From assembly GCF_001955695.1 (NCBI RefSeq), contig NZ_CP019236.1, positions 620,001 through 684,000 on the forward strand: a DNA stretch of 64,000 nt, in the 5' to 3' direction. Each line of letters opens with the position of its first letter. Positions within the stretch are counted from its first letter, which is position 1. The stretch is from Rhodoferax koreense. GTDB lineage: Bacteria; Pseudomonadota; Gammaproteobacteria; Burkholderiales; Burkholderiaceae_C. The position numbers and the translations under genes were made by a program. The notes beneath the pieces were generated by a model, which worked only from the letters and a program-made list of their open reading frames with translations, was not told where the DNA came from and did no database searches. This document shows, piece by piece, positions 56,162-64,000 of the stretch.

Positions 56162-56558
56162 GACGCTGAGACAGTAAAGGATGGGAGTTTTCTGATCAGC
56201 ATTGCTGCTCACCACGCACTTACGCTCGCAGCATGAACCACCTCGGTCTGAACTGCCCTCCAGGAGCTGAACAGTCAAAGTTCAGGGCTCGACCTGCGCG
56301 TGTCAATCGACGCATGCCAATGACTGTTCATCCATCTTCGTGTCCCAAGGTGCGATGGCGTGGTAACCGCTGCTTGCAGGTCCGGGGCGGATGAGCAATC
56401 TCTCGAGACTTCGTGACCAGGCAAGGCGACTCAAAGCCCTCGTCAACGACCTTCGCTCACATTGTCGACAATCGTCAAATTGAATGCTATAGTCATGCGC
56501 CGATCAAAAATTGAGTTTTCAACTCAGTTCATCCGAGTTCTATCAGCCACCAATTCGC
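56162..56558. other. intergenic region before the kinase/phospho-lyase genes
   Basis: No gene is supported in 56162-56460. The right end holds the promoter and operator described separately. The sequence looks like debris left next to the permease fragment. Confidence 0.4.
56461..56493 (+). promoter_or_regulatory. operator A and promoter of the kinase/phospho-lyase genes
   Basis: ATTGTCGACAAT (56461-56472) is a perfect 12-bp palindrome followed by CGTCAA. TCGACA (56465-56470) and TATAGT (56488-56493), 17 bases apart, make a good promoter whose -35 is buried in the operator. The same motif precedes two other genes of this locus, which also encodes a GntR repressor. Confidence 0.7.
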
Positions 56559-57623
56559 ATGCCAAAGATTCCCGAATTCGACTTAAGTCGCATGGCAACT
56601 CCGTTCGTGCCAGTCGCAGAGAGCGAAGCACAGAGCATTGCGAGTCGGATTTACGGCCTGCAAGGTCGGTTGACAAGGTTTGCCACAGAGAAAGACGACA
56701 CGTATCGACTGGACAGCCCCTGCGGCGCGTATGTTTTGAAGCTGGCCAACCCTGCCGACGCGCAGGATGAACTGGACTTTCAAGTCCGACTGCTGGAGCA
56801 TATTGCCAAGGTCTCACCCGATTTGCCCATTCCGCGCATCGTACGGACGTTGACCGGCAAAACACATGCCAGCATCTTGGACCATGCCGGCCAGACACGG
56901 CTTGTTAGGCTCATGTCTTTCGTGGACGGTACGCCGCTGGACGCGTCGTCCGCCAATGGCCATCAGCGCCGCCTCATCGGTGCGATGCTCGCCCGCCTGC
57001 GTCTGGCCACTGAGGGGTTTGTTCATGCCGCGAGCCACCGCTTCATCCCGTGGGATGTCAAGAACATCGAGAGTCTTGAGTTCCTCGTGGCCAACATCGA
57101 TGACGGCTTCCAACGTGGGATGCTGGTCAAGGGCTTGCAGAAACTGGCCCCGCTGCTACCGCGCATCCATGCGCTACGCAAGCAGGTACTGCACAACGAC
57201 TTCAGCAAATCCAACATCGTCGTCGACCCTTCTACGGCGGCGTTCGTCACTGGCATCATCGACTTCGGCGACGCTGTCCACACCGCCATCGCGATCGACG
57301 TCTCCACCGCGCTGCTCAACCAGCTTCCTCGCAATAGCGGAACGCTGCCCAGCCAGGATATGTTCGCCGCGGGGCGCGATGTCCTGCACGGCTACCTTGC
57401 GAATGCGGAACTCCATGCCGAAGAACTCGAACTGATTCCACACTTGGTCATGGCGCGTGTCATCGCACGCGCGTTGCTAAGTATCAGCCTGGCCAAGCAG
57501 TTTCCCGAGAACTCCGCCTATCTGTTGCGCAACACGCTGCAGGGGTGGGCCCAATTGCAGTGGTTTCTCAATCGCAGCCACGAAGAGATTTCCGCGGCCA
57601 TCTTGGTGGCCGATCCCGCCTGA
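56559..57623 (+). CDS. APH-fold small-molecule kinase, hydroxylysine-kinase-like
   Basis: A 354-aa phosphotransferase. Catalytic loop VLHNDFSKSNIVVD (about 208-221) and metal motif GIIDFGDAVHT (about 232-242) are intact; the ATP-binding start is DTYRLDSPCGAYVLKLANP. Its partner downstream is a class III PLP enzyme of the phospho-lyase type, the same pairing as animal hydroxylysine kinase with phosphohydroxylysine phospho-lyase. It may phosphorylate a hydroxylated amine or amino acid to prime ammonia and phosphate elimination. ATG 56559 chosen; a TTG at 56511 is possible. Confidence 0.75.
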   Translation: MPKIPEFDLSRMATPFVPVAESEAQSIASRIYGLQGRLTRFATEKDDTYRLDSPCGAYVLKLANPADAQDELDFQVRLLEHIAKVSPDLPIPRIVRTLTGKTHASILDHAGQTRLVRLMSFVDGTPLDASSANGHQRRLIGAMLARLRLATEGFVHAASHRFIPWDVKNIESLEFLVANIDDGFQRGMLVKGLQKLAPLLPRIHALRKQVLHNDFSKSNIVVDPSTAAFVTGIIDFGDAVHTAIAIDVSTALLNQLPRNSGTLPSQDMFAAGRDVLHGYLANAELHAEELELIPHLVMARVIARALLSISLAKQFPENSAYLLRNTLQGWAQLQWFLNRSHEEISAAILVADPA

Positions 57624-57657
57624 TCTCGAATTTCGCTCCACTGAACCAAGAAAGAAC

Positions 57658-59022
57658 ATGAGCAAGGATCTCGCCCGCACCGCCCCTGGCGGCAAGATGG
57701 TCAACGCCTTCAACCCGGCTACGGCCGAAGGCCTAGCCCATGAGACACGACAGATGATCGACAAGCGCATGCGCCTGCTCGGCCCCGCGTATCGCCTCTT
57801 CTATCAAACACCCGTGCAAGTGGTAAAGGGCAGTGGCGTGCTTCTGTGGGACGCCGAAGGCAACGAGTATCTGGACGCCTACAACAACGTCGTCTCCATC
57901 GGTCATGCACATCCTCGGGTCGCGGCAGCGGTTCACGAGCAGATGCAGACCTTATGCACCCACACGCGTTACCTACAACCCGGTATCCTCAAGTATGCGG
58001 AGCAGCTGCTGGCGACGTTCGGCGGCGCCGTGGGCGTGGCCGGCCATGTCATGTTCACCTGTACCGGCAGCGAAGCCAACGACCTGGCCTTGCGCATTGC
58101 CCTGCACCACACCGGCAAGCGCGGCATCATCGTGACCGAGGAGGCGTATCACGGCAATTCCCATCTAACGGCCGGGTTCTCGCCCTCTCTGGGCATCAGT
58201 TCACCGCTGGGCACCTGGGTGCGGCAGGTGCCGGCGCCGGACTCTTACCGCTTTTCACCCGAAGAACTGGGCCGCAAGATGGCGGCCGACGTACAGGTGC
58301 AAATCGACGACCTGCAACGTCATGGCGATGGGCTGGCGGCCTTCATCGTCGACTCCATGTTCTCCTCCGATGGCGTTTACGGTCATCCGACATCGCTGCT
58401 GGCCCCGGTTGCAGAAGTCGTGCGCAAGGCCGGAGGCCTGTTCATCGCCGACGAAGTGCAGTCCGGCTTCGGCCGCACCGGCGAAAAACTCTGGGGCTTT
58501 CAACGCCACGGCATCGATCCGGACATTGTGACGATGGGCAAACCCATGGGCAATGGTTTCCCGGTCGCGGCCATTGCCGTCAGGTCCGAGGTGGTCGCCG
58601 GCTTTGGCAGTTCGATGCGCTACTTCAACACCTTCGGTGGCAACAACGTCGCCATCGCCGCCGCCCAGGCCACTCTCGACGTCATCCAGGAAGAGGATCT
58701 CGTGAGGAAATCCGGCCGCATTGGTCGCCTGCTGCGCGAGGGCATCGCGCAGTTGGCGTCCCAATTCGAAATCATTGGCGACGTGCGCGGTTCGGGCCTT
58801 TACACGGGCGTCGAGCTGGTCAGCGATCGCGCGCTGAAGACCCCGAATGCCGCCGCGGCGACCGCGGTCGTCAACGGCCTGCGCCAGCGCCGCGTGTTGA
58901 TCTCAGCCACTGGCAACCACGCCAACATCTTGAAGATTCGGCCGCCACTGGTGTTCGGTGAACAGCACGTTGACCGCTTTCTGACCGAACTGGAATACGT
59001 CTTCAGACGTTTGCCAAAATGA
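57658..59022 (+). CDS. class III PLP-dependent enzyme, probable phospho-lyase-type aminotransferase homologue
   Basis: A 454-aa fold type I PLP enzyme. DAYNNVVSIGHAHPRVAAAVHEQMQTLCTHTRYL is the segment seen in ethanolamine-phosphate and 5-phosphohydroxylysine phospho-lyases; TCTGSEANDLALRIAL, FIADEVQSGFGRTG and the PLP-lysine MGKPMGNGFPVAA follow. 34 bases after the kinase gene, so kinase plus lyase form one step pair: phosphorylation, then loss of phosphate and ammonia to give a semialdehyde. A plain aminotransferase role cannot be excluded. Confidence 0.8.
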   Translation: MSKDLARTAPGGKMVNAFNPATAEGLAHETRQMIDKRMRLLGPAYRLFYQTPVQVVKGSGVLLWDAEGNEYLDAYNNVVSIGHAHPRVAAAVHEQMQTLCTHTRYLQPGILKYAEQLLATFGGAVGVAGHVMFTCTGSEANDLALRIALHHTGKRGIIVTEEAYHGNSHLTAGFSPSLGISSPLGTWVRQVPAPDSYRFSPEELGRKMAADVQVQIDDLQRHGDGLAAFIVDSMFSSDGVYGHPTSLLAPVAEVVRKAGGLFIADEVQSGFGRTGEKLWGFQRHGIDPDIVTMGKPMGNGFPVAAIAVRSEVVAGFGSSMRYFNTFGGNNVAIAAAQATLDVIQEEDLVRKSGRIGRLLREGIAQLASQFEIIGDVRGSGLYTGVELVSDRALKTPNAAAATAVVNGLRQRRVLISATGNHANILKIRPPLVFGEQHVDRFLTELEYVFRRLPK

Positions 59023-59072
59023 TGGGCAGCTGCGGCTGGCCGGCCGAACCCCGCCGGGCGCAGCGCCCCGCT

Positions 59073-59756
59073 CTACCGGGTCCCCGCCGCAGCCTTCAGC
59101 CATTCCTCGAGTCGCTTACCTTCACTTTCGTTGTGCGCCATCGCCTCTTCCGCAGCCAGTGCCGGCTTGCCCGCCTGGATGGCTTCGTAGATCGGCTTGT
59201 GCTGCAGGCGAATCGCTTCGGGCGTAATTTCCTCGATCCTGTTGCTTGTATCGATGCAGAGGCGAACCTGCTGCTCGACCAAACGGTACTGGTGGTCCAG
59301 GCGGGAATGCTGTGCCGCTTCGATGATCGCGCGGTGGAACGCGAAATCGCATTTGGAGATCGCATCCATCCTGCCTGCCTTGCAAGCGGCGTCCAGTCGC
59401 AGGTACGCCTGGGTGATTTTCGTGCGCAGCTTTTCGTTTCGGCATTGGGCTGCGAGGCGCGCAGCGAGCCCTTCCAGGCTTCCGCGCAAGGTCCAGACTT
59501 CCCAGACGTCCTGCGCCGACAATTCGGCGATCTGCCAACCGGTGTAAGGAATTTGCACCAGGATGCCTTCACTGGCCAGCTTGTGCAGGCCCGTGCGAAG
59601 CGTCGCGCGCGCAACACCCAACTGCTCCGAGAGCGCGATCTCCGTCACGCGCGAGCCCGGTTTCACCGCGCCGGACAGGATGAAGTCTCGCAGGTTAGCC
59701 TCGACTTGCGCCTCTGCAGACAGCTTGAAGATCGGACGGACTTGCGCAACGCTCAT
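59073..59756 (-). CDS. GntR-family (FCD domain) repressor of the locus
   Basis: A 227-aa regulator: winged helix (LRDFILSGAVKPGSRVTEIALSEQLGVARATLRTGLHKL) and FadR-type C-terminal domain (VWEVWTLRGSLEGLAARLAA, CDFAFHRAIIEAAQHSRL) with the His/Asp metal-ligand pattern. It sits between the two halves of the locus, facing back towards the phospho-lyase gene. ATTGTYRRCAAT palindromes before three units are of the TTGT-n-ACAA type bound by this family. Confidence 0.88.
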   Translation of the reverse strand: MSVAQVRPIFKLSAEAQVEANLRDFILSGAVKPGSRVTEIALSEQLGVARATLRTGLHKLASEGILVQIPYTGWQIAELSAQDVWEVWTLRGSLEGLAARLAAQCRNEKLRTKITQAYLRLDAACKAGRMDAISKCDFAFHRAIIEAAQHSRLDHQYRLVEQQVRLCIDTSNRIEEITPEAIRLQHKPIYEAIQAGKPALAAEEAMAHNESEGKRLEEWLKAAAGTR

Positions 59757-59852
59757 AGTTCAATACACCTGAAATTGTTCGAAGAAACTTAGCCGAGGGG
59801 CTCGTGGCAAACCTGCCTGACCGCGCGAGCAACTATGGCTACCCATCCTATT

Positions 59853-59870
59853 ATTGTCAGCAATCGTCAA
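59853..59870 (+). promoter_or_regulatory. operator B before the amidohydrolase gene
   Basis: ATTGTCAGCAATCGTCAA, 24-41 bases before the M20 hydrolase ATG. It shares 15 of 18 positions or more with sites A and C; TTGTCA inside it could be the -35, with TTTAAT (59876-59881) as -10. Confidence 0.65.
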
Positions 59871-59893
59871 TCATATTTAATCAGGGGCATTCC

Positions 59894-61159
59894 ATGTCGA
59901 CAACCGAGCATGCCGCGCTTCACATCGATGAAGATCGCTTCCTCAACGAACTCCGGACACTGGGCGCCATCGGCACCGACACCGAAAAGGGTGGCCGAAC
60001 CCGGCTGGCCCTGACAGACGCGGAAAGGCAGGGGCGCGATTTCGTCAAGGGATTGATGACTGATCTGGGCATGCGTGTGCAAGTAGACCAGATCGGCAAT
60101 CTCATAGGCACCCTTTCCTCCAAGGACGATTCGAAGCCCCATCTGATGATGGGTTCGCACATCGACACTGTGCGCAATGCAGGTGCACTCGATGGTTGCT
60201 ACGGCGTTCTCGGCGGTTTGGCCGTGTGCCGGGCCTACCAAGATGCGGGCATCTTGCCTGAGCGGCCAATCACGGTGATCGCTTTCACCGGTGAAGAAGG
60301 GGTTCGTTACCACCCCGACATGCTTGGCTCGCTGGTTTATGCCGGCGGAATGTCGTTGGAAGAAGGTCTGGCTAGCCATGGCATCGATGGCACCGTGTTG
60401 GGCGATGAACTCCGGCGCATCGGTTACGACGGCACGGCGCCCGTGGGCACCATCGTCCCGGCCGAGTACATCGAACTGCACATCGAGCAAGGCCCAGTGC
60501 TCGAAGCCGAGGGCCTGACCATCGGCGCCGTCTTCGGCGTCCAGGGCATCTCCTGGCAACGCATCACCATCAACGGAACAGCGAATCATGCTGGCACGAC
60601 TCCGACGCGGCTGCGCCGCGATGCGGGCCTGGCGGCAGCCAAGGTCATCGCCTTCATGCGTAAGGAGATCGCCGACAACTCGGGAGGCACCACCATCGCA
60701 GCCACCGGAAGCATCGCCTTCGAACCCAACCTGGTCAACGTCATCCCGCGCAAGGCCATCTTCACGGCGGACATCCGCGACCCGGACGAAACGAAACTCC
60801 AGGAGGCCGAAAAGAAGCTTCTGGCGTTTCTCGAGCAACTGCGCGAAACGGACGGCATCGAGTTCAGCACCGAGTCGCTCGCCCGCTTCGAGCCGGTCAA
60901 GTTCGACGAGCCCATCGTCAGCCTGGTGGCGCAGACGGCACAGGAGCTCGGGCTGCCCGCCATGCGCATGGTTTCGGGTGCCGGTCATGACGCGCAGATG
61001 ATCGCCCGCATCGCGCCGGCCGCAATGATCTTCGTGCCCAGTGCCGGAGGCGTCAGCCACAACCCGCGGGAACACACCGACGATCAAGACCTCATTCACG
61101 GGCTTCGCGTGCTGCTGCGCGTGGTGCAACGCCGACTGGAGAGTCCCTCATGCGAGTGA
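59894..61159 (+). CDS. M20-family Zn-dependent amidohydrolase (N-carbamoyl-amino-acid hydrolase/hydantoinase type)
   Basis: A 421-aa bimetal enzyme. Metal residues stand in GSHIDTVRNAGALDGCYGVL and FTGEEGVRYHPDMLGS; HIEQGPVLE and AGHDAQMIARI complete the carbamoylase/allantoate-amidase pattern. It would split an N-carbamoyl, ureido or amide bond. AGGGG lies 7 bases before ATG 59894. The next gene overlaps it by 10 bases. Confidence 0.87.
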   Translation: MSTTEHAALHIDEDRFLNELRTLGAIGTDTEKGGRTRLALTDAERQGRDFVKGLMTDLGMRVQVDQIGNLIGTLSSKDDSKPHLMMGSHIDTVRNAGALDGCYGVLGGLAVCRAYQDAGILPERPITVIAFTGEEGVRYHPDMLGSLVYAGGMSLEEGLASHGIDGTVLGDELRRIGYDGTAPVGTIVPAEYIELHIEQGPVLEAEGLTIGAVFGVQGISWQRITINGTANHAGTTPTRLRRDAGLAAAKVIAFMRKEIADNSGGTTIAATGSIAFEPNLVNVIPRKAIFTADIRDPDETKLQEAEKKLLAFLEQLRETDGIEFSTESLARFEPVKFDEPIVSLVAQTAQELGLPAMRMVSGAGHDAQMIARIAPAAMIFVPSAGGVSHNPREHTDDQDLIHGLRVLLRVVQRRLESPSCE

Positions 61160-62073
61160 TCTGCGCGTTCGCGCCGCATGACCCGCGTGCCAAAGTATGG
61201 CGAGAGCGGCTCGGAGCACTGCTGCCGGATTTCGAGGTCATCGACTGGCAGCCCGACGGTCCTGCGGGCGACTACCTTGTCCTCTGGAATCCAGATCAAC
61301 GAATCATCGACTCCCAACCTGATCTGCGCGCCATCTTCAACGGCGGTTCCGGTGTCGACCGCATTCGTGCACTGCGGATCCCTGCCGGCCTACCGATCGT
61401 CCGCTTGGAGGATGCGGGCATGAGCGAGCAAATGGCCGACTACGTGACACACGAACTGCTCCACTACTTCCGGGAATTCGATCACTGCGAGGATTTGCAG
61501 CATGCGCGCAAGTGGCTGCCCTTCCCGCCCCGCGAGAAGTCCGATTTTCCCGTTGGCATTCTAGGCTTCGGCACCCTCGGATCGGTCGTCGCTGAGCGCG
61601 TGAGGATGCTCGGGTTTCCGGTGCACGCCTGGGCTCGAAGTGCCCGCGGTGGCAATGTGCAGGTCTTCGTCGGCGCTGAAGGCCTCAGGGAATTTGCGGC
61701 AGCCACCCGAGTGCTGATTTGTCTCGTTCCGCTGACGGAGGAAACTCAGCACATTCTGAATGCGCGACTGTTCAGCCAAATGCCGCGGAACTCCTACGTG
61801 ATCAATATCGCACGCGGTGGTCACCTTGACGAAGAGGCACTCATTCCTGCGCTCGACTGCGGCCAACTGGCCGGGGCAACAGTGGACGTACTGAACACCG
61901 AGCCCGCCAGTGCCGATCACCCATTCTGGACTCACCCGAGAGTGCGCATCACGCCGCACGTGTCGGCCACACCCATCGACTCGATTGCAACCCAGCAGAT
62001 TGCGTCCAAGATCAAAGCGCACGCCACAGGTGCACCAATCACAGGCATCATCGATCCCAAGCTAGGGTATTGA
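61150..62073 (+). CDS. D-2-hydroxyacid dehydrogenase, GhrA-like glyoxylate/hydroxypyruvate reductase
   Basis: A 307-aa NAD(P)H reductase. Rossmann motif ILGFGTLGSVVAERVRMLGFPVHAWARSA, the INIARGGHLDEEALIPAL segment with catalytic Arg, and ITPHVSATP with the catalytic His. The N-terminal part (YVTHELLHYFREFDHCE) is that of GhrA. It could reduce a 2-oxo acid from the pathway. Coupled to the amidohydrolase gene by a 10-base overlap. Confidence 0.87.
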   Translation: MRVICAFAPHDPRAKVWRERLGALLPDFEVIDWQPDGPAGDYLVLWNPDQRIIDSQPDLRAIFNGGSGVDRIRALRIPAGLPIVRLEDAGMSEQMADYVTHELLHYFREFDHCEDLQHARKWLPFPPREKSDFPVGILGFGTLGSVVAERVRMLGFPVHAWARSARGGNVQVFVGAEGLREFAAATRVLICLVPLTEETQHILNARLFSQMPRNSYVINIARGGHLDEEALIPALDCGQLAGATVDVLNTEPASADHPFWTHPRVRITPHVSATPIDSIATQQIASKIKAHATGAPITGIIDPKLGY

Positions 62074-62200
62074 ATCAATAGAGGGCATTTTCGGCGCCGT
62101 ACACCTTAGGTTTTCTGGCACACGTTGTGCTACTTCATCGAGGCAAGTAGGTTTGGCTCTACACAGGGGTTCAACTGCTTGCTTTATTTTCCCCGATACT

Positions 62201-62217
62201 ATTGTTGACAATCGACA
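62201..62217 (+). promoter_or_regulatory. operator C before the first tctC gene
   Basis: ATTGTTGACAATCGACA contains an exact TTGACA (62205-62210) and matches operators A and B. It lies 58-74 bases before the tctC ATG, in a low-GC patch. Confidence 0.65.
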
Positions 62218-62274
62218 TTAAGGAGGGGCTTGGGCACGGTGTGCCTATGAAGTAGTACCAGTACAGGAGTGTTC

Positions 62275-63231
62275 ATGAAGCGTCGATTCTTTCTGTCCGC
62301 CGCCGCAAGCACGGGACTCGGCATGGCCTCGCTGCGGGCTATGGCCCAAGGCAATGTCTCTCGGCTCGTCGTAGGCTTTCCACCCGGCGGCGTTGCCGAT
62401 GCGGTCGCTCGCCTCACCGCCGAACGATTCGGGCCTAGCCTCGGCACGAGCTTCATCGTCGAGAACAAGCCTGGCGCTTCGACAAGCCTAGCCGCCGCTT
62501 ACGTCAAGCGGGCGAGCCAGGACGGCACCACCCTGCTGTTCGCGCCCTCGACCTCGCTGACGCTGCTCGCCCTGACCAAACGCAAGCTGCCCTACGACCC
62601 CGAGAAGGATTTCGCGCCGGTGGCACGCCTTGCCGTGGTACCCAACGCGATTGCTGTACGTAGCGACTCACCTTACAAGTCACTCGGCGAGTACGTGGCC
62701 GCTATCAAGGCGGCCAAGATCAGCCCCATGGTGGGAGTCGCGGCGCTCGGTGGCGCCTCCCATATCGCTTTGGCCGGTCTGAGTAAGGAGTTGGGCGTTC
62801 GCTTCGAGGCCGTCCCCTACCAAGGCGGCGCGCCCATGACGTCGGACTTGCTGGGCGGCCACATCCCGGCCGCCTCCGACGCGAGCCTGGTAGCCATGCA
62901 CAAGGCCGGCAAAGTTCGCATGCTGGCGGTGTCGACGACCCAACGTTTCCCGTTAACCCCAGATGTACCGACGTTCGAAGAGTTGGGCCTGCAATCGTTC
63001 AGGTCCTTCTGGTACGGCATCTGGGCGCCGGCTGGCACCCCTGCGAATGCGATCAAGCCACTAGAGGTGGCGGCGAGCAAGATGATCGGCGATCCGGACA
63101 TCGGTCGGCGCTTGCTGGAACTGGGCGTTGTTCCCAGCCTTCTGGTCGGCCAGGACTTCGGCCGCGCCACAGCCGCCGAACGCGATGTGCTACGTCCTAT
63201 CGTCGTCGCCTCCGGCTACATGGAGGACTGA
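62275..63231 (+). CDS. TctC/Bug-family periplasmic binding protein, Tat-like signal
   Basis: A 318-aa tripartite tricarboxylate transporter receptor. The signal begins KRRFFLSAAASTGLGMASL, a twin-arginine-like motif. VVGFPPGGVADAVARLTAE and ENKPGASTSLAAAYVKRA form the ligand loops; the VAPLHYKGGxP-type phrase is VPYQGGAPMTSDLLGGHI. ATG 62275 follows AGGAG by 5 bases. No tctA or tctB membrane genes are in the window. Confidence 0.9.
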   Translation: MKRRFFLSAAASTGLGMASLRAMAQGNVSRLVVGFPPGGVADAVARLTAERFGPSLGTSFIVENKPGASTSLAAAYVKRASQDGTTLLFAPSTSLTLLALTKRKLPYDPEKDFAPVARLAVVPNAIAVRSDSPYKSLGEYVAAIKAAKISPMVGVAALGGASHIALAGLSKELGVRFEAVPYQGGAPMTSDLLGGHIPAASDASLVAMHKAGKVRMLAVSTTQRFPLTPDVPTFEELGLQSFRSFWYGIWAPAGTPANAIKPLEVAASKMIGDPDIGRRLLELGVVPSLLVGQDFGRATAAERDVLRPIVVASGYMED

Positions 63232-63234
63232 GCC

Positions 63235-64000
63235 ATGCCAACCCTCTCCTTGCTCCGGGCCGCGGTCTGTGCACTCTTCGCAGCCGTGGCATCCGCCGCC
63301 GTCGTGGCAGATAACTATCCAACACGTCCCATTCGAGTAATCGTTCCTTACTCGGCAGGTGGCTCCACCGATGTGCCTGTGCGTGCCGTCGCAGCCGAGA
63401 TCGGCAAAGCGCTTGGTCAAGGCATGGTCATCGACAACCGACCCGGCATGGGCGCGATGATCGGTGCGGAAGCCGCTGCCAAGGCCGCACCAGATGGCTA
63501 CACCTTGCTCGCGGTGTCAAACCCTCAAACCATCAGTGGGTCACTCTACAAGCTCAGTTTCGACCCGGTGGAAGCTTTCGTTCCCGTGGCCCTCATCACG
63601 CGAGAGCCTTGCGTGGTGGTCGTCAATCCCGAATTGCCAGTCAAGACCTTCAAGGAGTTCGTCGAATACGTCAAGGCCCGGCCCGGCACGCTGAACTTCG
63701 GATCTTCCGGCAACGGGTCGAATCAGCATCTCTTCGCCGCACACCTGCTGCAGTCCACTCGTCTCGACATGGTGCATGTGCCTTACAAAGGGGCTGCTCC
63801 TGCAGTCGCCGACCTGATGGGCGGCCAAGTGTCAATGATGATGCCCGGGCAGGCCGCCATGATTCCCCTCATCAAGAGCGGAAAGCTCAGGGTGCTGGCC
63901 GTCACCAGCGGATCCCGTTCGTCCGCGCTGCCCGACGTTCCCACGCTCGCGGAATTAGGCTATCCCGAACAGAACGCCTACGTATGGACCGGTCTGGTCG
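63235..64000 (+). CDS. second TctC/Bug-family binding protein (runs off the window)
   Basis: 255 codons are present. A Sec signal (SLLRAAVCALFAAVASAAVVA) is followed by the Bug core: IRVIVPYSAGGSTDVPVRAVAAEIGKALGQ, IDNRPGMGAMIGAEAAA, and HVPYKGAAPAVADLMGGQV. The ATG lies 4 bases after the previous tctC stop, with GAGGACTGA before it. It differs clearly from its neighbour, so it is not a recent duplicate; the pair may bind different ligands. Confidence 0.9.
   Translation, partial: MPTLSLLRAAVCALFAAVASAAVVADNYPTRPIRVIVPYSAGGSTDVPVRAVAAEIGKALGQGMVIDNRPGMGAMIGAEAAAKAAPDGYTLLAVSNPQTISGSLYKLSFDPVEAFVPVALITREPCVVVVNPELPVKTFKEFVEYVKARPGTLNFGSSGNGSNQHLFAAHLLQSTRLDMVHVPYKGAAPAVADLMGGQVSMMMPGQAAMIPLIKSGKLRVLAVTSGSRSSALPDVPTLAELGYPEQNAYVWTGLV

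Noticed and set aside
59019..59792. Plus-strand frame of 257 codons opposite gntR
   Set aside because: Shadow of the GntR gene with no ribosome site or domain.

Overview
The window looks like a high-GC betaproteobacterium of the order Burkholderiales, most likely family Comamonadaceae (Variovorax/Acidovorax-like). The reasons are the overall gene content, the Ohr/OhrR, SrkA and HtpG versions, orphan TctC (Bug) solute-binding proteins, and short hairpin repeats of a type I recall from Comamonadaceae intergenic DNA. No rRNA, tRNA or CRISPR array was seen. This identification is made by reading, not by a database search.

Region 1 (1-34.9 kb) is chromosomal backbone. It opens with a minus-strand export-type operon: a GAF/HlyD adaptor, an M50 peptidase/HlyD fusion, and the start of a SecA-like ATPase. 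Next are a GMC-fold oxidoreductase that lacks its catalytic pair, 3-hydroxybutyryl-CoA dehydrogenase, ohrR-ohr with twin operators, srkA, htpG and aqpZ. The ligase-associated helicase/PdeM pair follows, overlapping a tight four-gene operon of GT2 glycosyltransferase, acyl-CoA dehydrogenase, PIG-L deacetylase and NodS-like methyltransferase. After that come a LuxR-type regulator with a divergent response regulator, rhodanese, PPK2, a PhyH dioxygenase, a ketopantoate reductase-like gene, a MATE pump with TetR, an MFS transporter, a phosphoethanolamine transferase, pgm, and a LysR/SDR/tautomerase group.

Region 2 (about 35-49.6 kb) is the transfer module of a Tn4371-family integrative and conjugative element, all on the minus strand: traG, a copG-like gene, trbB, C, D, E, J, an EexN lipoprotein gene, trbL, F, G, I and a DUF2274 gene. 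At its chromosome-side end sits unusual cargo: a lone MbtG-type lysine N-oxygenase, and a two-gene unit of a ribbon-helix-helix protein plus an unknown 122-aa protein, driven by a promoter whose -10 lies inside a perfect 20-bp palindrome. The integrase and relaxase are not in the window.

Region 3 (49.6-64 kb) is probably further cargo. It has a LysR gene with a translationally coupled 32-codon leader, a decayed enone/aldehyde-type cluster (SnoaL-like, frameshifted old yellow enzyme, tautomerase, trans-acting enoyl reductase, HxlR), and an IS3-family remnant fused to a truncated ABC permease. It ends in a catabolic locus: an APH-fold kinase, a class III PLP enzyme resembling phospho-lyases, a GntR repressor, an M20 N-carbamoyl-type amidohydrolase, a GhrA-like reductase and two TctC binding proteins. 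Three copies of an ATTGTYRRCAATCG motif stand before the three plus-strand units of this locus, which marks it as one regulon for an unidentified, possibly hydroxylated or N-carbamoylated amine. I rate this locus and the GT2/ACAD/PIG-L/NodS operon as the best candidates for undescribed systems.
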